NCBI GenBank assembly: GCA_942492925.1
Contig: OW818641.1
Location: 248,001 to 312,000 of the forward strand
Direction: 5' to 3'
Source of the DNA: QZKY01 sp942492925
GTDB lineage: Bacteria > Pseudomonadota > Gammaproteobacteria > Burkholderiales > Burkholderiaceae_D
DNA length: 64,000 bases
The notes beneath the pieces were generated by a model. That model searched no databases and had not been told where the DNA came from. It worked only from the letters and a program-made list of their open reading frames with translations. The translations under genes were made by a program, and so were the position numbers. Below are positions 41,394 to 49,041 of this stretch, in pieces; the stretch's first letter is position 1, and the number at the start of each line of letters is the position of its first letter.

Positions 41394-43301
41394 CTATTTC
41401 TTTTTCAAGCGTATCTTCTCGTCGATGATCAAGCTTCCTTTTTCCATTCGCCATTTTTGCGAAACGGGCGGCCTGTCTGACGGGTCAAAGATCAGCAAAT
41501 CGTCATTGACCGTGTACTTGCCCTTGAAGGCGGCAATGATGGGTTTTACTGAACCGGCAGGCATGGTTTTCAACACCGCCGGGGTTAATTGCGTGATGAA
41601 TTCAAACGTGTTGTCTTTCTTGAAGACGTATTTCCAGACAACCTGCGGCATGCCATCCTGATAGCCCTGCCACGTGCCCAGCAGCGCGCCCACGGTGACC
41701 TGCTTTCTGACAAGGGGGCCATCCGGCACGGCACCGCTTGCTGATAACACTGAGAGACTCGCCTTGTTGCTGGAGCGATTCGCATAACTCATGACGGTTT
41801 CGCCCGCACCGTTTTTCTTCTTGACGTCTGCACCCTTCTCGATGAGCCGTTCCACCAGCTTCGCATTGCCCGCGCCTGCCGCCAGCATCAGCGCCGTCTC
41901 GCCCCGGTCATTCACCACATCCAGTTTGGCGCCTTTGTCGATCAGCAAGGCCGCACGTTCGTAGCCTTGCGATTTGTCCGACTGCTGCGCTGCCGCCATC
42001 AGCGCCGTGCGTCCGTTGGCGCTCTGAAAGTTTATGTCGCCATTCTTGGACAAGAGATATTCAATGATGGCGATGTTCTTCCTGTTTTTGAAAGGATCAG
42101 GGTTTGACGCAGCGTGCACCAGCGGCGTCACGAGCACATTGACAGGCGATTTTATGTTGATGGCAGCGCCCGCCTCGACCAGAACCTGTACCATCTCTTC
42201 GTCAGCACGATAAACAGCCAGCATGAGCGGCGTAGATCCGCTCTTGTCGAAAATCTCGAGATTGGCCTTGCGCTGGATCAGAAACCTGGCCATGTCGATC
42301 TGATGGGCGCTTGCGGCAGTATGCAGCGGCGTACCGCCCGTCGCCAGGCTCTTGATATCGATGCTTGCACCATGATCCAGCAACAGCTTGCCCGCATTCA
42401 CCAATCCGTAGCGCGCTGCCAGATGCATGGCGGAGTAGCCTCCGCCCTTCGGCATGATCTTTTCTACATCCAGCCTGGGCTTGATGGTGATGAACTTTTC
42501 CAGAAATTTGAAAACGGTTTCGGCATGCTTGCCATTCAGATAGGTGATGGCCGTCATGAGCGGTGTGTGTCCGCCTTGATCCACATGATTGACGTCCGCA
42601 CCATTGGCAACGAGGTAATCCAGCACTTCGCGATGCTTGTGCAAAAATGTCGTCACCAGCACCGACTGTCCGACCTTGTCCGTGGTGTTGATTTTGGCGC
42701 CGTGTTTGTGCAACAGCTTCAGCGACGCCAGATTTTCCCATTCAGAAATGAGCCAGAGTGCTGACTTGCCATCCTTGGCCTGCGCGTTGATGTCAATGCC
42801 CTTGCCCTGTGTCAGCAACACCGAGATTACATTATCGTGGTTGCGTTGCGCAGCCTTGATGAGCGCCGTATCTCCCCGCGACTCTGGCGCGTTGTCTGCC
42901 CTGTCACGCGCATTCACCTTGGCACCGCGTTGCAGCAACAGGCCGACAATTTCCGCTTGCCCCATATGCGCGCTCAAAATCAGTGGCGTGCGCTCCCATT
43001 CTCCAAAAGCATCGTATTTCACCCCGCGCTTGTTCACATCCAGCCGGGGCGACTGAAGCAGCAGCTTCGCAATATCTTCCCGCTTTTCTCGCACGGCCCA
43101 GAGCAACATCGTGTCTCTGTCGTAAATGGCATTCACATCCGCCCCGCTGGCAATCGCTGCCCTGGCACGTGCGATGTCATCCCGCGCGATGGCTCGATAC
43201 AGATCCGGCTTCGGCTCATCGCCTTTCGCATGCAGCGTCAGAGAGGTGCAACACATCAACAGCAGCACCACCACGCTTTGAAACCATTGACTTCTTTTCA
43301 C
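41394..43301 (-). CDS. Secreted ankyrin-repeat protein with C-terminal beta-rich domain
   Basis: This 635-residue protein has a signal peptide (SQWFQSVVVLLLMCCTSLTLHA), then about 13 ankyrin repeats (roughly residues 30-520) with the usual units such as GHTPLMTAITYLNGK, GGTPLHTAASAHQIDMARFL and GETALMLAAGAGNAKLVERL. The last 95 residues are different: LLGTWQGYQDGMPQVVWKYV onward resembles a small lipocalin-like barrel by its strand pattern. Ankyrin stacks mediate protein binding; partners are unknown. It is the last gene of a minus-strand run with the zinc-ribbon and hinT genes, with a 140-base gap to the former. Confidence 0.88.
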   Translation of the reverse strand: MKRSQWFQSVVVLLLMCCTSLTLHAKGDEPKPDLYRAIARDDIARARAAIASGADVNAIYDRDTMLLWAVREKREDIAKLLLQSPRLDVNKRGVKYDAFGEWERTPLILSAHMGQAEIVGLLLQRGAKVNARDRADNAPESRGDTALIKAAQRNHDNVISVLLTQGKGIDINAQAKDGKSALWLISEWENLASLKLLHKHGAKINTTDKVGQSVLVTTFLHKHREVLDYLVANGADVNHVDQGGHTPLMTAITYLNGKHAETVFKFLEKFITIKPRLDVEKIMPKGGGYSAMHLAARYGLVNAGKLLLDHGASIDIKSLATGGTPLHTAASAHQIDMARFLIQRKANLEIFDKSGSTPLMLAVYRADEEMVQVLVEAGAAINIKSPVNVLVTPLVHAASNPDPFKNRKNIAIIEYLLSKNGDINFQSANGRTALMAAAQQSDKSQGYERAALLIDKGAKLDVVNDRGETALMLAAGAGNAKLVERLIEKGADVKKKNGAGETVMSYANRSSNKASLSVLSASGAVPDGPLVRKQVTVGALLGTWQGYQDGMPQVVWKYVFKKDNTFEFITQLTPAVLKTMPAGSVKPIIAAFKGKYTVNDDLLIFDPSDRPPVSQKWRMEKGSLIIDEKIRLKKK

Positions 43302-43441
43302 GCTACGCTCCTAAAATGCTGATGCATGTAATGGCTGGAAAAATATTCGATGCTGACCTATTTTCATTTGAAAAACGTGCTGGAACTGAATTTGCCCCGT
43401 CCGTTAAAAAGGAACCGTAAAAAATGCTTTAACCAATTTCT

Positions 43442-43711
43442 TCATCGAGCGAAATGTCTTCGCTCATAACCAACATCACGTAAATTATGTACAAAACCGC
43501 CGTTGCAGAAAAGAAAAAATGCTAGTGACAATGGCGCAAAAAAACACAAAACAAGTTCAACAATAGACGTGACCGTAAACGGAAGGTTCGACTTCAAACG
43601 CAACCGCTTGCCGCAATATTTGCATTTCCATCGATACCGAAAAAGCGGCGTCCTTGCTTCAATTCCGCAATGTGCGCAAGGTTTAACACCGATTTTTTGA
43701 AGCCTCGTCAC
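43442..43711 (-). CDS. Small zinc-ribbon membrane protein, unrecognised
   Basis: This 89-residue protein has two CxxC pairs, CAHC at about residue 12 and CKYC at about 30, which should form a zinc ribbon, and one hydrophobic helix (SIVELVLCFFAPLSLAFFLF). The GTG start overlaps the stop of hinT (GTGA), suggesting translational coupling. Local base composition is AT-rich compared with hinT. It could be an adaptor for a membrane process, but nothing fixes the role. Confidence 0.6.
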   Translation of the reverse strand: MTRLQKIGVKPCAHCGIEARTPLFRYRWKCKYCGKRLRLKSNLPFTVTSIVELVLCFFAPLSLAFFLFCNGGFVHNLRDVGYERRHFAR

Positions 43712-44064
43712 GCCTTCGGCGTCCCAATAATATGAATATGCAAGTGATACACTTCCTGCCCACCAGAAGGCCCGGTGTGAATTTGCGTGCGGTAGCCGCC
43801 ACTGTATTTGCCTTCTTTATCTTGCACTGGCGCACAGCCATGCGCCGCGGCAATCTGCGGCACGCGCGTCATCATGCGACCAAGCAATGCGGCCTGCGCG
43901 TCGCCGCAATCGGAAAGCGTGGCGAGGTGCTGCTTGGGAATCAGCAGCAAGTGCACGGGAGCTGCGGGGTGAATATCCTTGAAGGCCATCATTTCGTCGT
44001 CTTCATAGACGATGGCCGAAGGAATTTGTTTGGCGACGATTTTGCAGAAGATGCAGTTTTCCAT
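43708..44064 (-). CDS. hinT: HIT-family nucleotide-binding protein (HinT-like)
   Basis: HinT proteins hydrolyse nucleoside phosphoramidates. The 118-residue protein shows CIFCKIVAKQIPSAIVYED at the N-terminus with a CxxC zinc pair, and the catalytic triad HLHIHIIG near the end. Length and motifs are typical. In many Burkholderiales hinT follows hisE and precedes tatABC; here an aldo-keto reductase lies between hisE and hinT, and the tat genes are not present. Confidence 0.93.
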   Translation of the reverse strand: MENCIFCKIVAKQIPSAIVYEDDEMMAFKDIHPAAPVHLLLIPKQHLATLSDCGDAQAALLGRMMTRVPQIAAAHGCAPVQDKEGKYSGGYRTQIHTGPSGGQEVYHLHIHIIGTPKA

Positions 44065-44100
44065 ATTGTTGTTCCTTGACGCTGTTTGGTTCTATAAAGT

Positions 44101-44922
44101 CTAATCCCACTCCGGCGCAAGACGATCGGGACTGATGGTCCGGCCATCCGGTCGCGCGAGGCCGCGTATCGCGGAAATTTCCTGAGACGTCAATTCGAAA
44201 TCGAAAATCGCAAGATTCTCTATCGCACGTGCTTCGCTCGTCGTTTTGGACAGCACCACATGTCCTTGCTGAATGATCCAGCGCAACACGATTTGCGGCA
44301 CCGTCTTGTTGTATTTCGCCGCCAGATCCTGCAACAGCGGTTCGGTCAACACACGGCCTTCTGCCATCGGCGAATACGCGGTCAGGCACATGCCGGCCGC
44401 GTGCGTAGCGGCGACCACTTTGGATTGATCCAGATACGGATGAAACTCCACCTGATTGGTCACGAACGGCGACGCAGACAAGGCGCGTGCCTGCGCCAGC
44501 AGGGCCGTCGGGTAATTGCTCACACCGATGTGGCGCACCTTGCCGGATTGTTTTACCGCATTCAGCGATGCCATTTGATCTTCCAGCGAGATCACCGGAC
44601 TGGGCCAGTGCAGCAACAGCAAATCGACATAATCGGTTTTCAGTTTCCGCAGACTATCCTCGACGGAGGCCGCAAAATTCGCCGTCTTGAAATTCTTCAC
44701 CCAGACTTTGGTGGTGAGAAAAATGTCCGCGCGCGGCACGCCGGAGGTTTGGATGCCTTCGCCGACTTCGGCTTCGTTCTCGTAAATCTGGGCGGTATCA
44801 ATGTGGCGATAACCGACGGCCAGCGCGTGGCGCACCATACGCACGGCATCGTTGCCCAGAATTCTCCAGGTGCCAAAACCGAGCGCCGGGATGCTGGCGC
44901 CGTTTGCTGTGACGGTGATCAT
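44101..44922 (-). CDS. Aldo/keto reductase (DkgA/B-like)
   Basis: Aldo/keto reductases are NADPH-dependent carbonyl reductases with a TIM barrel. The catalytic tetrad is visible in the 273-residue protein: Asp and Tyr in GYRHIDTAQIYENEAEVG, Lys in LTTKVWVKN and His in LLLLHWPSP. The coenzyme loop KTTSEARAIENL (in VVLSKTTSEARAI) fits NADPH use. It most resembles 2,5-diketo-gluconate reductases, but methylglyoxal or other aldehydes are possible substrates. It starts 36 bases upstream of hinT. Confidence 0.9.
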   Translation of the reverse strand: MITVTANGASIPALGFGTWRILGNDAVRMVRHALAVGYRHIDTAQIYENEAEVGEGIQTSGVPRADIFLTTKVWVKNFKTANFAASVEDSLRKLKTDYVDLLLLHWPSPVISLEDQMASLNAVKQSGKVRHIGVSNYPTALLAQARALSASPFVTNQVEFHPYLDQSKVVAATHAAGMCLTAYSPMAEGRVLTEPLLQDLAAKYNKTVPQIVLRWIIQQGHVVLSKTTSEARAIENLAIFDFELTSQEISAIRGLARPDGRTISPDRLAPEWD

Positions 44923-44983
44923 GACCTCTCCTTGCTATTTTCTTTTATCGCATCCTTTTACAGGATTTCCGTTTTGTCTGTCA

Positions 44984-45001
44984 CCCCAGCGTAGGCTGGG
45001 G
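44984..45001. repeat. CCCCAGC hairpin, dispersed
   Basis: Arms CCCCAGC and GCTGGGG around GTAG. A near-copy with arms CCCCAGC/GCCGGGG and spacer GCAG is at 46764-46781. Both sit in his-region spacers. Confidence 0.55.
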
Positions 45002-45060
45002 TCCAGTGTCGTTTTATTTCTGGTTGTGCGTTCGAAAAATTGCTCCCTCACCCCCCACTT

Positions 45061-45117
45061 TTTGACTCCGGCCGCTTCGCTTAACATTCGCTTCGCTCAT
45101 GTTAGCCTGCGTCGCAA
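45061..45117 (-). repeat. Dispersed 57-bp repeat, copy B (inverted relative to 11348)
   Basis: Read on the minus strand this matches 11348-11404 with two or three differences, including flanks TTGCGACGCAG and GAAGCGGCCG. The central hairpin is GCTTAACAT (45079-45087) and ATGTTAGC (45099-45106). It lies in the 280-base spacer between hisE and the aldo/keto reductase gene, which also holds a CCCCAGC hairpin and a CTCCC/GGGAG palindrome near 45140-45160 but no gene. Confidence 0.75.
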
Positions 45118-45202
45118 CTTACCGCTACGCGGACGTTGTCTCCCGCCAAGGGAGAGTGGGGTTAAAAAATGGCGCACGGTTTGCACGGTGCGCCATTCAT
45201 TA

Positions 45203-45583
45203 TCAGGTCTTTTTACTTTCCTGCGCATCCCGCAAGACATCTTTTCGCGCCGCCTTTTCCTCGATGCCGGAAAGCCCTTCTCGCCGCGCGAGCTCATCCA
45301 GCACCTGCTGCGGCGTCAGCCCGAATTGCGCCAGCATGATCATCGAATGGAACCAGAGATCCGCACATTCGTACAGAATTTTGCTGCTGTCGGCGGACAC
45401 GCGCGCATCTTTCGCGGCCATCACCGTTTCCGTGGCTTCTTCGCCGATTTTTTTCAGGATGGCGTCGTCACCTTTGGCAAACAGGCGCGCCACGTAAGAT
45501 TTCTCCGGATCGCCGCCATTGGCAAGCTTGCGCGATTCGATAATCTCGGCGAGCCGGTTCAGCACATCATTCTTTTCATTCAT
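45203..45583 (-). CDS. hisE: Phosphoribosyl-ATP pyrophosphatase
   Basis: HisE removes pyrophosphate from phosphoribosyl-ATP, step 2 of histidine synthesis. The 126-residue protein belongs to the MazG-like superfamily with the metal-binding helices KKIGEEATETVMAAKD and LYECADLWFHSMIML. It is encoded separately from HisI, as usual in betaproteobacteria. The ATG at 45583 overlaps the hisI stop (ATGA). It is the last gene of the his run. Confidence 0.95.
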   Translation of the reverse strand: MNEKNDVLNRLAEIIESRKLANGGDPEKSYVARLFAKGDDAILKKIGEEATETVMAAKDARVSADSSKILYECADLWFHSMIMLAQFGLTPQQVLDELARREGLSGIEEKAARKDVLRDAQESKKT

Positions 45584-45969
45584 TTGTAAATTTTCTCCGG
45601 GTCTTTGAGTACGGCATCGGTGGTCACCCATTCGCCCCCTTCGAGCTTCTGGAAGAAACAAGAATGACGTCCGGTATGGCAGGCAATGCCGCCAACCTGT
45701 TCGACGATCAGCAGAATGACGTCGTTGTCGCAATCGGTGCGAATCTCGATCACTTTTTGCGTGTGGCCGGATTCTTCGCCCTTGTGCCACAGCTTGCGAC
45801 GCGAGCGGCTCCAGTACACGGCCTCGCCGCTTTCTGCGGTACGCGCCAGCGCGTCGCGGTTCATCCAAGCAAACATCAGCACGTCCTTGCTGCCGATTTC
45901 CTGCACGATCACCGGCACCAGACCGTTCTCGTCCGATTTAATTTTGGTCATCCATTTTGCTGTATTCAT
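45580..45969 (-). CDS. hisI: Phosphoribosyl-AMP cyclohydrolase
   Basis: HisI opens the purine ring of PR-AMP, step 3. The 129-residue protein has the family sequences VLMFAWMNRDALARTAESG, YWSRSRRKLWHKGEESGH, the metal-binding DCDND and the zinc Cys in VGGIACHTGRHSCFF. It overlaps hisE and hisF by four bases each (ATGA), so hisF-hisI-hisE are translationally coupled. Confidence 0.96.
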   Translation of the reverse strand: MNTAKWMTKIKSDENGLVPVIVQEIGSKDVLMFAWMNRDALARTAESGEAVYWSRSRRKLWHKGEESGHTQKVIEIRTDCDNDVILLIVEQVGGIACHTGRHSCFFQKLEGGEWVTTDAVLKDPEKIYK

Positions 45970-46727
45970 GCGAGCCTCATCGGAATACCCTGTTTGGCCA
46001 TGTATTGCTTGGCTTCTTGCACCGTGTATTCGCCATAGTGAAACACGCTGGCGGCCAGCACCGCATCGGCGTGGCCCTCCTTGATGCCATCCGCCAGATG
46101 CTGCAAATTGCCGACGCCGCCGGAAGCAATCACGGGAATGCTGATCGCATCCGAAATGCCGCGCGTCAGCGGCAGATCGAAACCACTCTTCGTGCCGTCG
46201 CGATCCATGCTCGTCAACAAAATTTCGCCTGCGCCGAGCTGTTCCATTTTCTTGGCCCACTCAATCGCATCCAGCCCCGTGTTGTTGCGCCCGCCATGCG
46301 TGAACACTTCCCATTTGTTGGGACCGGTTTGTTTGGCGTCGATCGCGACCACGATGCATTGCGAACCGTAGCGCAGCGCCGCATCCTGCACGAGTTGCGG
46401 ATTGGTGACAGCTGAGGTGTTAATACTCACTTTGTCTGCGCCCGCATTGAGCAAGCGGCGCACATCTTCCACCGTGCGCACGCCGCCGCCTACCGTGAGC
46501 GGAATGAACACCTGCGAGGCCACCGCTTCAATGATGTGCAGGATCAGATCGCGTCCATCGCTGGACGCGGTGATATCGAGGAAAGTGAGTTCGTCTGCGC
46601 CCTGCTCGTCATAACGGCGTGCGATCTCAACCGGATCGCCCGCATCGCGGAGTTCAACAAAATTGACGCCTTTGACGACACGACCAGCCGTAACGTCCAG
46701 ACAGGGGATGATTCTTTTTGCGAGCAT
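45966..46727 (-). CDS. hisF: Imidazole glycerol phosphate synthase subunit HisF
   Basis: HisF is the cyclase half of IGP synthase; it uses ammonia from HisH to make IGP and AICAR. The 253-residue TIM barrel starts MLAKRIIPCLDVTAGRVVKG and contains both catalytic Asp residues (CLDV near 11, LTSMDRDGTKSGFD near 130-140) and the phosphate loop IASGGVGNLQHLADG. An upstream open frame to 46811 is not part of the protein. The spacer to hisA is filled by REP-like repeats, so hisFIE may need a separate promoter or read-through. Confidence 0.96.
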   Translation of the reverse strand: MLAKRIIPCLDVTAGRVVKGVNFVELRDAGDPVEIARRYDEQGADELTFLDITASSDGRDLILHIIEAVASQVFIPLTVGGGVRTVEDVRRLLNAGADKVSINTSAVTNPQLVQDAALRYGSQCIVVAIDAKQTGPNKWEVFTHGGRNNTGLDAIEWAKKMEQLGAGEILLTSMDRDGTKSGFDLPLTRGISDAISIPVIASGGVGNLQHLADGIKEGHADAVLAASVFHYGEYTVQEAKQYMAKQGIPMRLA

Positions 46728-46763
46728 AGTCCAGCCAATGAGTGGTTCTTTTATTTTTTGTCG

Positions 46764-46899
46764 CCCCAGCGCAGGCCGGGGCTGTAGGTCGCCCTTTAGT
46801 TTCGACATCACGCGCCCTTTGGGCGCATGAGTCTGCTCTGAAAGCCTGTCGGCTTTTAGGGCGACAACAACGTCAGTGTCGGCCTAAAGGCCGACCTAC
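46764..46899. repeat. GTAG-headed REP pair (BIME-like) between hisA and hisF
   Basis: The 194-base hisF-hisA spacer is almost entirely palindromic: CCCCAGC/GCCGGGG (46764-46781); GTAG at 46784-46787 followed by GTCGCCCT (46788-46795), which pairs with AGGGCGAC (46858-46865); inside that, GCGCCC-ttt-GGGCGC (46812-46826) and AAAGCC-tgtc-GGCTTT (46841-46856); then GTCGGCCT-aa-AGGCCGAC (46878-46895) ending in CTAC, a GTAG head on the other strand. Two opposed GTAG-headed elements are the layout of REP doublets known to be spread by RAYT transposases. Confidence 0.75.
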
Positions 46900-46921
46900 A
46901 ACGCTGGCATGACGCGTCTTT

Positions 46922-47689
46922 TTACTCACCAAGGAGCTTATCCGCGCGCGCCTGCGCTTTTTTCAGATCCAATGTGCCTTCGTAAATCGAGCGGCCGCAA
47001 ATTACGCCTTCGATGCCTTCATCGTACACTTTGCACAGCGCTTCCACATCCTTGATGTCGTGCACGCCGCCGGACGCGATGATCGGAATTTTCACGGATT
47101 GCGCGAGCTTCACCGTCGCGTCGATGTTCACGCCACCCATCATGCCGTCACGGCCGATGTCGGTGTAAATAATCGATTCGACGCCATAGCCTTCAAATTT
47201 TTTGCCCAGGTCGATGACGTTATGCTTGGAGAGCTTGCTCCAGCCGTCGGTCGCCACCTTGCCATCCTTCGCATCCAGCCCGACGATGATGTGACCCGGG
47301 AAGGCGCCACAGGCATCTTGCAGGAAACCGGGATTTTTCACGGCCGCCGTGCCGACGATGATGTAGGAAAGGCCGCCGTCGAGATATTGCTCGATGGTGT
47401 CCAGATCGCGAATGCCACCGCCCAGTTGCACTGGGATGGCCTTGATCTTGTTCGCATCGGCAAAATCTTGCACGGTCTTGACGATCGACAGGATCGCCGC
47501 CTTGTTTTTAGGCTTGCCAGCGAACGCGCCATCCAGATCCACCAGATGCAGTCGACGGGCGCCTTGCTCCAGCCAGTGCTTGGCCATTTGTGCCGGGTCT
47601 TCGGAGAATACGGTCGCCTGCTCCATGTCGCCCTGTTTGAGGCGAACGCATTGACCATCCTTGATATCGATTGCAGGAATGAGCAACAT
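46922..47689 (-). CDS. hisA: ProFAR isomerase HisA
   Basis: HisA is the Amadori isomerase converting ProFAR to PRFAR, step 4. The 255-residue TIM barrel has the catalytic Asp in LLIPAIDIKDGQCVRLKQGD and the second in IIYTDIGRDGMMGGVN, and phosphate loops QLGGGIRD and IASGGVHDI. It lies between hisH (62-base gap) and the REP cluster before hisF. Confidence 0.96.
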   Translation of the reverse strand: MLLIPAIDIKDGQCVRLKQGDMEQATVFSEDPAQMAKHWLEQGARRLHLVDLDGAFAGKPKNKAAILSIVKTVQDFADANKIKAIPVQLGGGIRDLDTIEQYLDGGLSYIIVGTAAVKNPGFLQDACGAFPGHIIVGLDAKDGKVATDGWSKLSKHNVIDLGKKFEGYGVESIIYTDIGRDGMMGGVNIDATVKLAQSVKIPIIASGGVHDIKDVEALCKVYDEGIEGVICGRSIYEGTLDLKKAQARADKLLGE

Positions 47690-47751
47690 GACTTGAAACG
47701 AATAGTGAGGTTAAGGGGTCCTTGGGGGGGGCTCTTACAACAACATTGGAA

Positions 47752-48390
47752 TCACGGATTCCAGTGTACGAAATTCCGGTAGAGTTGCAAACCGGCTGCC
47801 GCACTCTTTTCCGGGTGAAACTGGGTCGCGAACAGGTTATCCTTTGCGATTGCGCAACAAATCGGCGTCCCATACACGGTTTCGCCCACAGTATGCGCCG
47901 GATTTTCGGGCACCGCGTAATAACTGTGCACGAAGTAAAAATAAGTGTTGTCAGGGATGCCTTGCCACAGCGGATGCGCCGACACCTGCCGCACCTGGTT
48001 CCAGCCCATTTGCGGAACCTTGAAGCGCGACCCGTCTTCCTGCAGCTTGCCCTCCAACTGGAAACGAATCACCTTGCCCGGCAACAGGCCGAGGCACGGC
48101 GTATTGCCTTCGTCGCTCCAGTCAAACAGCATTTGCTCGCCCACACACACGCCAAACAGCGGCTTGGTTTTGGCTGCGCCCAGCAGGGCTTCCATCAGCC
48201 CCGCGTTGCGCAAGCTGGCCATGCAATCCGGCATCGCGCCCTGTCCGGGCAACACGATGCGATCCGCGTTGCGCAAGTCGGCGACCTCGCCGGAAATTTT
48301 GACGTCCATGTCCGGCGCCACCGCGCGCAAGGCTTGCGCTACCGAGCGAAGATTGCCCATCCCGTAATCGACTACGACGATCTTTTTCAT
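47752..48390 (-). CDS. hisH: Imidazole glycerol phosphate synthase subunit HisH
   Basis: HisH is the glutaminase of IGP synthase. The 212-residue class I amidotransferase has the nucleophile Cys in LFGVCVGEQMLFD and the His-Glu pair in ATQFHPEKSAAAG, with the oxyanion-strand motif VVDYGMGNLRSV at the start. The ATG at 48390 gives MKKIVVVDYG; the open frame extends further upstream without meaning. It lies 22 bases after hisB. Confidence 0.95.
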   Translation of the reverse strand: MKKIVVVDYGMGNLRSVAQALRAVAPDMDVKISGEVADLRNADRIVLPGQGAMPDCMASLRNAGLMEALLGAAKTKPLFGVCVGEQMLFDWSDEGNTPCLGLLPGKVIRFQLEGKLQEDGSRFKVPQMGWNQVRQVSAHPLWQGIPDNTYFYFVHSYYAVPENPAHTVGETVYGTPICCAIAKDNLFATQFHPEKSAAAGLQLYRNFVHWNP

Positions 48391-48412
48391 ATCTTGTAAA
48401 AGAGAGTGTCGG

Positions 48413-49009
48413 TTACAGCGAACCCTTGGTTGAGGGAATGACCCCGGCGATGCGCGGGTCGAGTTCGGCCGCCATGCGCAAGGCGCGACCGAAGGCCTTG
48501 AACACGGTCTCGCACTGATGATGTGCGTTGTCACCGCGCAGATTGTCGATGTGCACGGTCACCAGGGCATGATTCACAAAGCCCTGGAAAAATTCTCGCG
48601 TGAGGTCGAGATCGAAGGTGCCGCTCATCGACCGCGCGAAATCCACATGAAATTCCAGCCCCGGACGACCGGACAAGTCGATCACCACACGCGATAAAGC
48701 TTCGTCCAGCGGCACATACGCATAGCCGTAGCGGCGAATGCCCTTGCGCTCGCCAATAGCTTTGGCGAACGCCTGGCCCAGCGTGATGCCGATGTCTTCC
48801 ACGGTGTGATGCGCATCGATGTGCAGATCACCCTTCGCTTCGATTTCCAGATCGAACAAGCCGTGACGCGCAATCTGATCCAGCATGTGGTCGAAAAACG
48901 GCACGCCGGTATTCAGCTTCTGCTTGCCGCTGCCATCCAGATTGATGGCCACGCGAATCTGCGTTTCGTTGGTGTTGCGCGTAATTTCTGCGGTTCTCTG
49001 CGAAGACAT
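48413..49009 (-). CDS. hisB: Imidazoleglycerol-phosphate dehydratase
   Basis: HisB dehydrates IGP to imidazole acetol phosphate, step 6. The 198-residue protein is the single-function form with the two Mn-binding repeats: GVPFFDHMLDQIARHG, DAHHTVEDIGITLGQA, VPLDEALSRVVIDLSGRP and RGDNAHHQCETVFKAFGRAL. No phosphatase domain is fused, so histidinol phosphatase is encoded elsewhere. Confidence 0.97.
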   Translation of the reverse strand: MSSQRTAEITRNTNETQIRVAINLDGSGKQKLNTGVPFFDHMLDQIARHGLFDLEIEAKGDLHIDAHHTVEDIGITLGQAFAKAIGERKGIRRYGYAYVPLDEALSRVVIDLSGRPGLEFHVDFARSMSGTFDLDLTREFFQGFVNHALVTVHIDNLRGDNAHHQCETVFKAFGRALRMAAELDPRIAGVIPSTKGSL

Positions 49010-49041
49010 GGTGTGTTTTATTGATGGTTATCCGGCGACGA

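Noticed and set aside
44923..45202. An insertion-sequence remnant in the hisE-aldo/keto reductase spacer
   Set aside because: There are repeats and palindromes but no transposase fragment or terminal inverted repeats with target duplication that I can see.
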